Shown in pieces: positions 1-5,712 of a DNA stretch of 5,712 bases (position 1 is the first letter of the stretch; the number at the start of each line of letters is the position of its first letter). The DNA is taken from positions 6,430 to 12,141 of the forward strand of contig DNJW01000039.1 in NCBI GenBank assembly GCA_003488965.1. The letters are read 5' to 3'. Both the position numbers and the translations under genes were made by a program. Below the pieces are notes generated by a model, which ran no database searches, was not told the DNA's origin, and was given only the letters and a program-made list of their open reading frames with translations. The stretch comes from Lachnospiraceae bacterium (GTDB lineage Bacteria; Bacillota; Clostridia; Lachnospirales; Lachnospiraceae).

Positions 1-2
1 GG

Positions 3-158
3 AGTGAAAGATTTGAAAAATCTTCCACTCTTACCCCTTTTGATAATCCAGAAATTTCCTCTTTTTCTAAGTATAGACAAGAATACTTCAAATATTCATG
101 TAATATAAAAAAAGAGAGAGACATATATTGTAACGGAATATGGAAGAACGGAGATTGA
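3..158 (+). CDS. Possible 3' end of an upstream gene, unknown function (partial)
   Basis: The frame starting at position 3 stays open for 51 codons from the left edge and stops with TGA at 156-158, two bases before the preferred start of the BofA-like gene. The encoded tail is hydrophilic and rich in Ser, Lys, Glu and aromatic residues (for example FEKSSTLTPFDNPEISSF), so it would be the end of a soluble protein. I do not recognise it. In its favour are the length of the open frame in AT-rich DNA and the operon-like spacing to the next gene, whose ribosome binding site would lie in the last codons. Against it, the minus strand also has an open frame here of about 41 codons running off the edge, and no start codon is visible. 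Treat it as a tentative call. Confidence 0.35.
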   Translation, partial: SERFEKSSTLTPFDNPEISSFSKYRQEYFKYSCNIKKERDIYCNGIWKNGD

Positions 159-160
159 TT

Positions 161-433
161 ATGGATAACTATATGGGCGGTATTATGATTGTGGGAGCTT
201 GTATTTTTGTGCTGATGATAAGTGCTTTCAGGAAAAAGAAAGAATGGATTATTAATTTTATATTTCGCTCGGTAATCGGGACAGTGGCAATTTTTTTTAT
301 GAACGGGTTTCTTGTATCTCAGGGTCTGTCCATTGCAATAGGTATTAATCCAATTACTGTGTTAACTTCCGGGATATTAGGAATTCCGGGTCTTATTATG
401 CTATATGGCATAAATCTGTACAAATTTTTATGA
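161..433 (+). CDS. bofA: BofA-family (pro-sigmaK processing inhibitor-like) small membrane protein
   Basis: This encodes a membrane protein of 90 residues. A hydrophobic segment spans about residues 6-23 and is followed by a basic patch, RKKK at 24-27. A second hydrophobic stretch covers about 37-52. The C-terminal block INPITVLTSGILGIPGLIML (62-81) is the characteristic BofA ending, with an NP motif followed by GxLGIPGL. In Bacillus, BofA sits in the forespore outer membrane and holds back the SpoIVFB protease that activates sigma-K. Many Clostridia carry relatives, and their function there is less certain. An in-frame ATG at 140 would give 97 residues, but it has no good ribosome binding site. 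ATG 161 has GGAG at 150-153 with a 7-base gap and gives the usual family length, so I chose it. The gene lies upstream of the pilus promoter; with no terminator visible between them, read-through is possible. Family assignment is fairly sure; a sporulation role is inferred. Confidence 0.8.
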   Translation: MDNYMGGIMIVGACIFVLMISAFRKKKEWIINFIFRSVIGTVAIFFMNGFLVSQGLSIAIGINPITVLTSGILGIPGLIMLYGINLYKFL

Positions 434-469
434 AAAGCTGATAAAGTTTTATTCTTTGCCTTAAAAGGC

Positions 470-498
470 TGGACAAGAAAGATATTTCATTCTATAAT
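470..498 (+). promoter_or_regulatory. Vegetative (sigma-A type) promoter of the tad operon
   Basis: A -35 element TGGACA (470-475, five of six consensus bases) is separated by exactly 17 bp from a perfect -10 element TATAAT (493-498). Transcription would begin near 505-506, leaving an untranslated leader of about 115 bases before the prepilin peptidase start at 622. The promoter lies in the only sizeable gap of the window and points into the five-gene pilus operon, which fits its role. The call rests on sequence match only. Confidence 0.7.
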
Positions 499-507
499 TC
501 ATTTAAC

Positions 508-518
508 AGTTCAGAACT
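508..518. promoter_or_regulatory. Short palindrome at the predicted transcription start, possible operator
   Basis: AGTTC-A-GAACT is a perfect 11-base inverted repeat with a single central base. It covers about +3 to +13 relative to the start predicted from the TATAAT box. A repressor bound here would block the promoter, but the half-sites are only 5 bases and I do not recognise a regulator that uses them. It could also be a chance palindrome. Confidence 0.25.
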
Positions 519-621
519 TTCAAATATCTGGCAGCTGGATGCCTGATTGTCAAAGGAACATAAGTCGTTCCAATTTTCAAACTGGTTTACTAACAAAATA
601 TGCAATGAAATAGAAAGGGTG

Positions 622-1131
622 ATGTGTATTATTATTTTATTTTTATTATTAACAGTGGCAGCGGTCACAGACCTGATGTTTGATAAAATATATAACGGAT
701 GGGTGTTTGCCGCAATGGCAGCAGGTTTGACATATGCGGTCTGGCAGGGCGGAGGAAGCGGTTTTATACAAGCATTGGTTTCCATGACAGTTCCGATACT
801 TCTTCTATATCCCTTATTTATGATTGGAGGATTAGGGGCGGGGGATATTAAGCTTTTAGCTGCTGCCGGGTGTTTTCTGACTGTTAAGGAAATAGTCATA
901 TGTCTTGGAATATCTTTTTTGCTTGGTGCAATTTTTTCTATATTGAAAATGGCTGCAGAAAAAAATTTTTTGCAGCGTATGAATTATTTGATATCATATA
1001 TTTTTGACGTTTTTAAAAGCAGAGAATGGAAATTTTATGAGCAGGATTTGAAAGACAAAAAAGGAAAAATCCATTTTTCCCTTCCGGTTTTGCTTGGTGT
1101 AGTAATGTATAAAGGAGGAATACATTGGTAA
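622..1131 (+). CDS. tadV: Type IV prepilin peptidase, A24 family (TadV/CpaA type)
   Basis: This is an integral membrane aspartic protease of 169 residues that removes the leader peptide of Flp-type prepilins at the cytoplasmic face. The two catalytic aspartates of the A24 family are visible: D17 at the end of the first membrane segment (VAAVTDLMFDKIYNG) and D75 in the GxGD motif (LGAGDIKLLAA). Hydrophobic segments lie at about 1-16, 27-42, 49-71 and 91-108, followed by a basic, polar tail and a last hydrophobic patch (152-163). The short form lacking the N-terminal cysteine and methylase domain of PilD is typical of Tad systems. The frame is open back to a TTG at 547, which would add 25 polar residues. 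I chose ATG 622 because it places the first membrane helix at the N-terminus, as in relatives, and has AGAAAGGG just upstream, though the spacing is short; GTG 619 is also possible. It is the first gene of the pilus operon and overlaps the next by 7 bp. Confidence 0.9.
   Translation: MCIIILFLLLTVAAVTDLMFDKIYNGWVFAAMAAGLTYAVWQGGGSGFIQALVSMTVPILLLYPLFMIGGLGAGDIKLLAAAGCFLTVKEIVICLGISFLLGAIFSILKMAAEKNFLQRMNYLISYIFDVFKSREWKFYEQDLKDKKGKIHFSLPVLLGVVMYKGGIHW
1111..1118 (+). promoter_or_regulatory. Ribosome binding site that fixes a TTG start
   Basis: AAAGGAGG, a near-perfect Shine-Dalgarno sequence, ends 6 bases before TTG 1125. It lies inside the last codons of the prepilin peptidase gene and decides the non-ATG start of the TadZ-like gene. 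Confidence 0.85.
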
Positions 1132-2135
1132 AAAAATTTTTGGCGATATGTGACAAGGAGGAAACCTATCTGAAGCACATGACGGATTATCTGGAAAGGA
1201 AGAATATGCAGCCTTTTATAATCCGCGCATTTACAGATACAAGACAATTGGAAAAGTTTGTTGAGAATCATGAAGCGGAACTACTGCTGATTGCTGAAAA
1301 TGCTTATAAAGAAGAGATAAGGAAATTACCCATAAAACATGTATTGATTTTAAACGAAAGCGGGAATCAGGCCGGTCAGGATGTGGAAAATATTAATAAA
1401 TACCAGTCCTCGGAAAAGGTTTATCAGGCAGTGATGAATAAATACATGGAAGGAAAGGATGGAACTGTACAAAGAATAAATGCGGGAAACCGAATGAAAA
1501 TCATTGGAAATTACTCTCCGGTGGGAAGATGCATGCAGACTACCTTTGCACTTAGCATGGGACAGCTTCTGGCAAAAAAAAATAAAACACTGTATTTGAA
1601 TTTTGAAAGTTATTCCGGATTTGCCTACTTATTAAATAAAAACTTTTCCATGGATATTACAGACGTGCTGTATTATTTTAACTGTGAAAAAGAAAAGCTG
1701 GTCTATAGACTGGAAAACATGATACAGAACATAAATGGTCTGGATTATATTCCTCCCGTATTGTCATACCAAGATTTAGAGGAAATTAACGGTCAAAATT
1801 GGATAGAATTGTTCCGGGAAATAGAAAAAGTGTCAGAGTATGAGTATTTGATTCTGGATTTATCAGACCAGATGAAAGGATTATTCGATGTATTAAGGGA
1901 ATGTTTCCGGGTATTTACGATTACAAGAGAGGATGGATTTGCCGCAGCAAAGATTCATCAATATGAGAAAGTGATGCAGATGATGCATTATGAGGATATT
2001 GCAATAAAAACAAAAAAATGGGTGCTGCCGGAATTTTATCAGCTTCCGCCCAGATTAGAGCAGCTGACATATGGGGAAATGGCAGCTTATGTGGGAAAAA
2101 TAATAAAGGAAGATATTTATGGATATGAAGAATGA
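1125..2135 (+). CDS. tadZ: TadZ/CpaE-like pilus localisation protein with degenerate P-loop
   Basis: This is a cytoplasmic protein of 336 residues. About residues 1-110 look like an atypical receiver-type domain: a hydrophobic strand ending in D10 (FLAICDKEETY), then strands near 53-57 and 72-76. The region 124-330 has the layout of a MinD/ParA-like ATPase. A P-loop-like turn sits at 130-140 (YSPVGRCMQTT), a strand at 155-160, and a Walker B-like strand YLILDLSD at 241-248 with D245. The Walker A lysine is missing from the loop, so ATP hydrolysis is doubtful. TadZ and CpaE proteins place the Tad machine in the cell, usually at a pole, and act with the TadA ATPase encoded next. The assignment rests on this architecture and the invariant gene context; overall conservation is low, as is common for TadZ. 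The start is TTG 1125, supported by AAAGGAGG six bases upstream. It overlaps the previous gene by 7 bp and the next by 17 bp. Confidence 0.8.
   Translation: MVKKFLAICDKEETYLKHMTDYLERKNMQPFIIRAFTDTRQLEKFVENHEAELLLIAENAYKEEIRKLPIKHVLILNESGNQAGQDVENINKYQSSEKVYQAVMNKYMEGKDGTVQRINAGNRMKIIGNYSPVGRCMQTTFALSMGQLLAKKNKTLYLNFESYSGFAYLLNKNFSMDITDVLYYFNCEKEKLVYRLENMIQNINGLDYIPPVLSYQDLEEINGQNWIELFREIEKVSEYEYLILDLSDQMKGLFDVLRECFRVFTITREDGFAAAKIHQYEKVMQMMHYEDIAIKTKKWVLPEFYQLPPRLEQLTYGEMAAYVGKIIKEDIYGYEE
2105..2112 (+). promoter_or_regulatory. Ribosome binding site of the TadA/CpaF gene
   Basis: AAAGGAAG ends 6 bases before ATG 2119. The next in-frame ATG (2125) would be 12 bases away, so this site favours 2119 and the 17-bp overlap with the TadZ-like gene. 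Confidence 0.7.
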
Positions 2136-3345
2136 AGAATGCAAAAAAAGGCTTCAGGAAGCAATTTTGGAAAGGCTTGATTTTTCAAGGAATATGCCGG
2201 ATGAGGAAATAAAGGATATTATTGACGAATTGATTATTGCACAAAGCAAGGAATCTTATATAGACCTTAAAAATAAAAAACGGCTGAGACAAGAACTTTT
2301 TTATTCTATACGAAAGTTGGATATTCTGCAGGAATTGATTGATAATCCAAGTATTACGGAAATTATGATTAATGGTACAGAAGAGATTTTTATTGAAAAA
2401 GCAGGGCAGATTATGCCATATGGAGTGTGCTTTGAATCAAAAGAGAAGCTGGAAGATGTGATACAACGGATTGTATCAGGCTGCAACCGGACGATAAATG
2501 AGGCTTCGCCTATTGTAGATGCCCGCTTGGAAAACGGTTCCCGTGTCAATATTGTTTTAAGTCCGGTGGCACTAAACGGTCCTATAGTAACTATACGGAG
2601 ATTTTCGGATCAGCCTATAGGGATGAAGGAACTAAAGGAGTTGGGAAGTATTACCGAGGAGGCAGATTTGTTTTTATCAAAGCTGGTAAAGGCAAAATAT
2701 AATATTTTTATAAGCGGCGGTACCGGTTCTGGAAAAACTACATTTTTAAATGCATTGGCTTCCTATATTCCTAAAGACGAAAGAATTATAACTATTGAAG
2801 ACAATGCAGAACTGCAAATTAGAAATGTACCTAATATAGTTCGTTTAGAAACGCGGAATGCCAACGTGGAGGGATGCAGGCCTATCGGAATCCGGGATTT
2901 GATTAAGACAAGCCTGCGCATGCGGCCGGACAGAATTATTGTGGGTGAAGTAAGGGGCGGTGAGGCGATTGACATGATGCAGTGTTTGAATACGGGGCAT
3001 GACGGTTCCATGTCTACAGGGCATGCAAACAGCGCTAAAGACATGCTAAGTAGGCTGGAAACAATGGTTTTAATGGGAATGGAACTTCCGTTAGCAGCAA
3101 TCCGGCAGCAAATTGCTTCTGGGTTGGATATTATAATCCACTTAGGGCGCCTTAGGGACAAAAGCAGGAAAGTCCTTGAGATTTCGGAAATTGAAGGTAT
3201 GGAGGCAAATGAAATAAAAGTCAGAATCTTATATCAATTTGAAGAAGAGGGAGAAGACGAAGATGGAGGCATAAAGGGCATGTTAATGAAAAAGGAGGAA
3301 CTGAAGGATGTGTGCAAACTTAAAGCGGCAGGGATTCCGATTTAA
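2119..3345 (+). CDS. tadA: Flp pilus assembly ATPase TadA/CpaF (GspE/VirB11-type)
   Basis: This is a cytoplasmic secretion ATPase of 408 residues that forms a ring (hexameric in the family) under the pilus platform and powers pilin insertion. The N-terminal part (about 1-175) contains the CpaF block around 72-100 (IDNPSITEIMINGTEEIFIE) and the EASPIVDARLENGSRVNIV region at 128-146. All ATPase motifs are intact: Walker A SGGTGSGKTT (199-208, K206), the Asp box ITIEDNAEL (224-232), Walker B DRIIVGEVRGGEA (271-283) and the His box TGHDGSMSTGHANS (292-305). Length is close to the family norm. The C-terminus has an acidic run (EEEGEDED, 375-382) followed by a Lys-rich tail, which partly reflects the overlap with the next gene's start. 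The gene overlaps tadZ by 17 bp and tadB by 38 bp, so translation is probably coupled. This is the most certain call in the window. Confidence 0.97.
   Translation: MDMKNEECKKRLQEAILERLDFSRNMPDEEIKDIIDELIIAQSKESYIDLKNKKRLRQELFYSIRKLDILQELIDNPSITEIMINGTEEIFIEKAGQIMPYGVCFESKEKLEDVIQRIVSGCNRTINEASPIVDARLENGSRVNIVLSPVALNGPIVTIRRFSDQPIGMKELKELGSITEEADLFLSKLVKAKYNIFISGGTGSGKTTFLNALASYIPKDERIITIEDNAELQIRNVPNIVRLETRNANVEGCRPIGIRDLIKTSLRMRPDRIIVGEVRGGEAIDMMQCLNTGHDGSMSTGHANSAKDMLSRLETMVLMGMELPLAAIRQQIASGLDIIIHLGRLRDKSRKVLEISEIEGMEANEIKVRILYQFEEEGEDEDGGIKGMLMKKEELKDVCKLKAAGIPI
3291..3298 (+). promoter_or_regulatory. Ribosome binding site of tadB, inside the tadA coding region
   Basis: AAAGGAGG ends 9 bases before ATG 3308. 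The site is fully inside tadA and supports the unusually long 38-bp gene overlap. Confidence 0.8.
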
Positions 3346-4099
3346 TTTCTTACATAAAAAAATACCGGATAACAGCAGCGGTCTTGACAGAAGGGATAAT
3401 TTAAGCTGTATTTTAGAAGGCGTAGGCATTATGTTTCTTTTCGCATGGTTCTTTTACCGGTCCGTTTTCGTTTTGCCTTTTTTGATTCCGGTTGGTATGT
3501 TTTATCAAAAAGAAAAAAAGAAGCGTTTGTGGAAAAAAAGAAAAAGGGAAATAGCAGTTCAGTTTAAAGATGCAATTCTTGCGGTGTCCGCCAATCAAAA
3601 GGCAGGATATTCCGTCGAAAATTCTTTTATACAATCCTATGATGATATAGCACTTTTATATGGGAAAGAAAGTATGATATGTACGGAATTATATACGGTT
3701 ATAGCAGGGCTGAAAAATAATATACCGATAGAGGAATTATTACATAATTTTGGAAAACGAAGCGATATTGAGGATATTATAGAGTTTTCCCAAGTATTTG
3801 CAGTAGCGAAACGAAGCGGGGGAAATTTAACGGAAATTATAGAAAGAAGCGTATCTGTGATAGAGGATAAAGTGGAAACAGAAAGAGAAATACAAACGGT
3901 AATCAGCGCAAGACAAATGGAACAGAAAATTATGAATATAGTTCCTTTTGGTATTCTGCTGTATATCAGTGCTGCATCGAAAGGCTTTTTCGATGTGCTG
4001 TATAAAAATGTGGCGGGTATCATCATTATGAGTATATGTATGGCAGCTTATATAGGGGCAGTCTGGCTGTCAAATAGGATTGTGGATATTGAGGTATAA
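3308..4099 (+). CDS. tadB: Flp pilus platform protein TadB (type II secretion F-domain family)
   Basis: This is an inner-membrane platform protein of 263 residues. After a polar N-terminus there is a hydrophobic hairpin (about 38-66), then a strongly basic stretch (KEKKKRLWKKRKR, 68-80). The cytoplasmic T2SSF domain (about 84-208) begins with QFKDAILAVSANQKAGYSVE and contains FAVAKRSGGNLTEII at 164-178, the typical signature of this family. Two C-terminal membrane segments follow at about 210-223 and 233-254. TadB pairs with TadC to couple the TadA ATPase to pilus growth. ATG 3308 is chosen because a strong ribosome binding site lies 9 bases upstream and the polar leader before the first helix resembles relatives. 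It overlaps tadA by 38 bp, and tadC begins 2 bases after its stop. TadB is preferred over TadC for this gene by position and by the short N-terminus. Confidence 0.92.
   Translation: MCANLKRQGFRFNFLHKKIPDNSSGLDRRDNLSCILEGVGIMFLFAWFFYRSVFVLPFLIPVGMFYQKEKKKRLWKKRKREIAVQFKDAILAVSANQKAGYSVENSFIQSYDDIALLYGKESMICTELYTVIAGLKNNIPIEELLHNFGKRSDIEDIIEFSQVFAVAKRSGGNLTEIIERSVSVIEDKVETEREIQTVISARQMEQKIMNIVPFGILLYISAASKGFFDVLYKNVAGIIIMSICMAAYIGAVWLSNRIVDIEV
4091..4094 (+). promoter_or_regulatory. Ribosome binding site supporting a TTG start for tadC
   Basis: GAGG lies in the penultimate codons of tadB, 7 bases before TTG 4102. It is shorter than the other sites of the operon. A rival site, GGGG at 4154-4157 in front of the in-frame ATG 4165, is also 7 bases from its start, so the tadC start is less certain than the others. 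Confidence 0.5.
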
Positions 4100-4101
4100 G
4101 G

Positions 4102-5655
4102 TTGAAAGAAAATCGTTTTCAACTATTGGTTTTGAGTCCGCTGAGGCGGGTATGGGGTATAAGAATGATTGTTTTATATGGAGCAGTATTGGCGGCTTAT
4201 TTCATTTTGTTTCTTCTTCTGATAAAAGAAGGTATGATTTTTTGCAGAAATAACAGAAAAGATATTGCAAGGCAGGATATATTTGGGAAGATGGCAGATT
4301 ACATTTATCAATTATGTTTAAAGCATAAGATATTGCGTCAAACGAATGTTAGAAAAAGCCTTGGTATATTGCACCCGGGAATCGGAGGTAAGGAGGAACG
4401 GGAAAGAAAATATCTTCATCAGTTTTATGTGAATAAAATCCGGTATTTTCTATTGTTCATTTTTATAGGAGATGTACTGGCTATAGGTCTATTTATCAGC
4501 AGCCGGATGAGCGGAAGTATGACAGAGGGAAAATATATAAGCAGAAATGCTTACGGAATGGGAAACAAGGAAGTGGATTTAGAGGTGCAGATAGACAGTA
4601 ATCAGGGAAAAATACGGCAGAATTTTGCAGTAACCTTAGAAGAACAAAGATATGAAGATATATTGGTAAAGCGGATGGCAAAGGAAATAACAGAACTTTT
4701 ACCCGATATGATACAAGGTGTCAATGCATCAATAGAGGAGGTGAGAAATGATTTAAATTTGGTGCGGAGTGTGCAAGGCTATCCATTTCAGATTATGTGG
4801 GAAAGCGATGATTATTCGCTTGTGCATTCCGATGGTACTGTAATGAATGAAGAAATAGGAGAAGAGGGGAAAATTGTCAGTTTAACAGCGATTCTTACCT
4901 ATGGAGATTACAAAGAAGAATATATTTTTCCCGTATATATTTTTCCGCCGCTATATTCGGAAGAGGAATTAATAAAGAAAAAAATAGATAAATGGATTGT
5001 AAAACAAGAAGAAGGGAACCGTTATAAAGAAAAATTGGAATTGCCGGAAATGATAGAAGGCAGACAATTGATTTGGAGTGAACGGATAGAGGATAACAGC
5101 GGATATATCTTTTTGCTGGTATGCGTCGGCGCATGCATGGCTTATTTATTGCAGGATAGGGGTCTGAAAGAAAAAATCTCACAAAGAAATCGTCAGATGC
5201 TTATAGATTATCCCCAGCTTATCAGTAAGTTAATGCTTTATTTAGGTGCCGGAATGACAATCCGTAATGCGTTTCAGAGAATCGCTCATTATTATAATAA
5301 AGAAAAACAAGAAACAGGAAAATTGCATTATGTATATGAAGAAATGCTGCTTATATGTCATGAATTGGACAGTGGAATTTCCGAAGCAGCAGCTTATGAA
5401 CATTTTGGAAAAAAATGCCGGCTTCCGCAATACACGAAGTTATCTAATATTCTAATACAAAATCTGAAGAAAGGCAGCAACAGTATTTTAAATGCTCTAC
5501 GTCAAGAAGCAGAAAACGCTTTTGAAGAACGTAAAAGTATAGCAAGAAAGCTGGGAGAGGAGGCAGGGACAAAACTGCTTTTGCCGATGATGCTGATGTT
5601 TGGAATAGTTATGATACTAATTATGATACCAGCATACTTTTCATTTGCTGTTTGA
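4102..5655 (+). CDS. tadC: Flp pilus platform protein TadC with large extracytoplasmic insert
   Basis: This is a membrane protein of 517 residues, much longer than the roughly 300 of classic TadC. In order: a membrane helix at 22-42, a basic cytoplasmic linker (43-113), a helix at 114-134, a long acidic segment (about 135-333), a helix at 334-350, a cytoplasmic T2SSF domain (about 351-492) and a C-terminal helix (493-515). The T2SSF part carries DYPQLISKLMLYLGAGMTIR (369-388), typical of TadC. Charge distribution puts the 135-333 segment outside the membrane. Within it, 205-282 follows an Ig-like pattern: W233, S235, DGTV at 244-247 and SLTA at 260-263. The protein should form the inner-membrane platform with TadB. 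TTG 4102 is chosen for its position 2 bases after the tadB stop with GAGG upstream; ATG 4165, directly at the first helix, would drop 21 residues. Extended TadC forms are, to my knowledge, common in Lachnospiraceae. Confidence 0.88.
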   Translation: MKENRFQLLVLSPLRRVWGIRMIVLYGAVLAAYFILFLLLIKEGMIFCRNNRKDIARQDIFGKMADYIYQLCLKHKILRQTNVRKSLGILHPGIGGKEERERKYLHQFYVNKIRYFLLFIFIGDVLAIGLFISSRMSGSMTEGKYISRNAYGMGNKEVDLEVQIDSNQGKIRQNFAVTLEEQRYEDILVKRMAKEITELLPDMIQGVNASIEEVRNDLNLVRSVQGYPFQIMWESDDYSLVHSDGTVMNEEIGEEGKIVSLTAILTYGDYKEEYIFPVYIFPPLYSEEELIKKKIDKWIVKQEEGNRYKEKLELPEMIEGRQLIWSERIEDNSGYIFLLVCVGACMAYLLQDRGLKEKISQRNRQMLIDYPQLISKLMLYLGAGMTIRNAFQRIAHYYNKEKQETGKLHYVYEEMLLICHELDSGISEAAAYEHFGKKCRLPQYTKLSNILIQNLKKGSNSILNALRQEAENAFEERKSIARKLGEEAGTKLLLPMMLMFGIVMILIMIPAYFSFAV

Positions 5656-5712
5656 AAAGATGAGCTGACTAAAAATACAGATAGGCAATTGCGAAACACG
5701 GTGATTCTGCAC

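Noticed and set aside
74..109. Possible promoter before the BofA-like gene (TAGACA at 74-79 and TAATAT at 101-106)
   Set aside because: The spacing is 21 bp, too long for a sigma-A promoter, and the -10 is imperfect.
441..470. Possible terminator after the BofA-like gene (ATAAA/TTTAT and GCCT/AGGC stems)
   Set aside because: The stems are only 4-5 bp with very small loops, and no T-run follows. It also overlaps the -35 element of the promoter.
492..899. Minus-strand open frame of 135 codons opposite the prepilin peptidase
   Set aside because: It lies opposite the gap and a well-supported gene with both catalytic motifs. Its product has no recognisable motif and a composition expected of an antisense shadow.
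2763..3161. Minus-strand open frame of 132 codons opposite tadA
   Set aside because: It mirrors the most conserved ATPase motifs (Asp box, Walker B and His box), so codon bias of the real gene explains it.
3975..3995. Perfect 8-bp stem CATCGAAA/TTTCGATG with a 5-base loop inside tadB
   Set aside because: No T-run follows, it lies in the middle of a coding region, and the codons encode an ordinary part of the TadB C-terminus. It is probably coincidental and not a terminator.
3637..4026. Minus-strand open frame of 129 codons opposite tadB
   Set aside because: It is the antisense of the T2SSF domain, and its hydrophobic runs simply reflect the opposite strand.
5652..5712. Possible promoter or gene start after tadC (TTGAAA at 5652-5657, TACAGA at 5676-5681, GTG at 5701)
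   Set aside because: The -10 matches only about three of six bases, and no ribosome binding site precedes the GTG. Too little sequence remains to judge it.

Overview
The window is low-GC and densely coding, with every supported gene on the + strand. It reads as a chromosomal stretch from a spore-forming, Gram-positive Clostridia bacterium, most likely of a Lachnospiraceae type. The reasons are the AT-rich codon use, strong AAAGGAGG-type ribosome binding sites, a BofA-family sporulation protein, and a Flp/Tad pilus locus in the gene order and protein architecture I know from that family. The genus cannot be told from the window.

Layout: positions 3-158 hold a possible 3' end of an upstream gene of unknown function. 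Next comes a small BofA-like membrane protein (161-433). A gap of about 190 bp (434-621) carries a near-consensus vegetative promoter (TGGACA, 17 bp, TATAAT) and a small palindrome just after its predicted start of transcription. Five tightly packed genes follow, each overlapping or almost touching the next: an A24 prepilin peptidase (tadV/cpaA, 622-1131), a TadZ/CpaE-like protein with a degenerate P-loop (1125-2135), the TadA/CpaF secretion ATPase (2119-3345), the TadB platform protein (3308-4099) and a long TadC platform protein (4102-5655). The last 57 bp show no gene; pilin and pseudopilin genes would be expected just beyond the right edge, but none is visible here.

Together the five genes form the engine of a type IVb (Flp) pilus. 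The peptidase would cut prepilins, the TadZ-like protein would place the machine in the cell, TadA would hydrolyse ATP, and TadB with TadC would form the inner-membrane platform that couples ATP hydrolysis to pilin assembly. No secretin or other outer-membrane component is seen, as expected for a cell with one membrane.

The most interesting departures from a textbook tad locus are three. TadC carries an extracytoplasmic insert of about 200 residues that contains a segment resembling an atrophied bacterial Ig-like domain. The TadZ-like protein lacks the Walker A lysine. A BofA-family gene sits directly in front of the pilus operon. I see no mobile elements, tRNA or rRNA genes, CRISPR arrays or convincing terminators.
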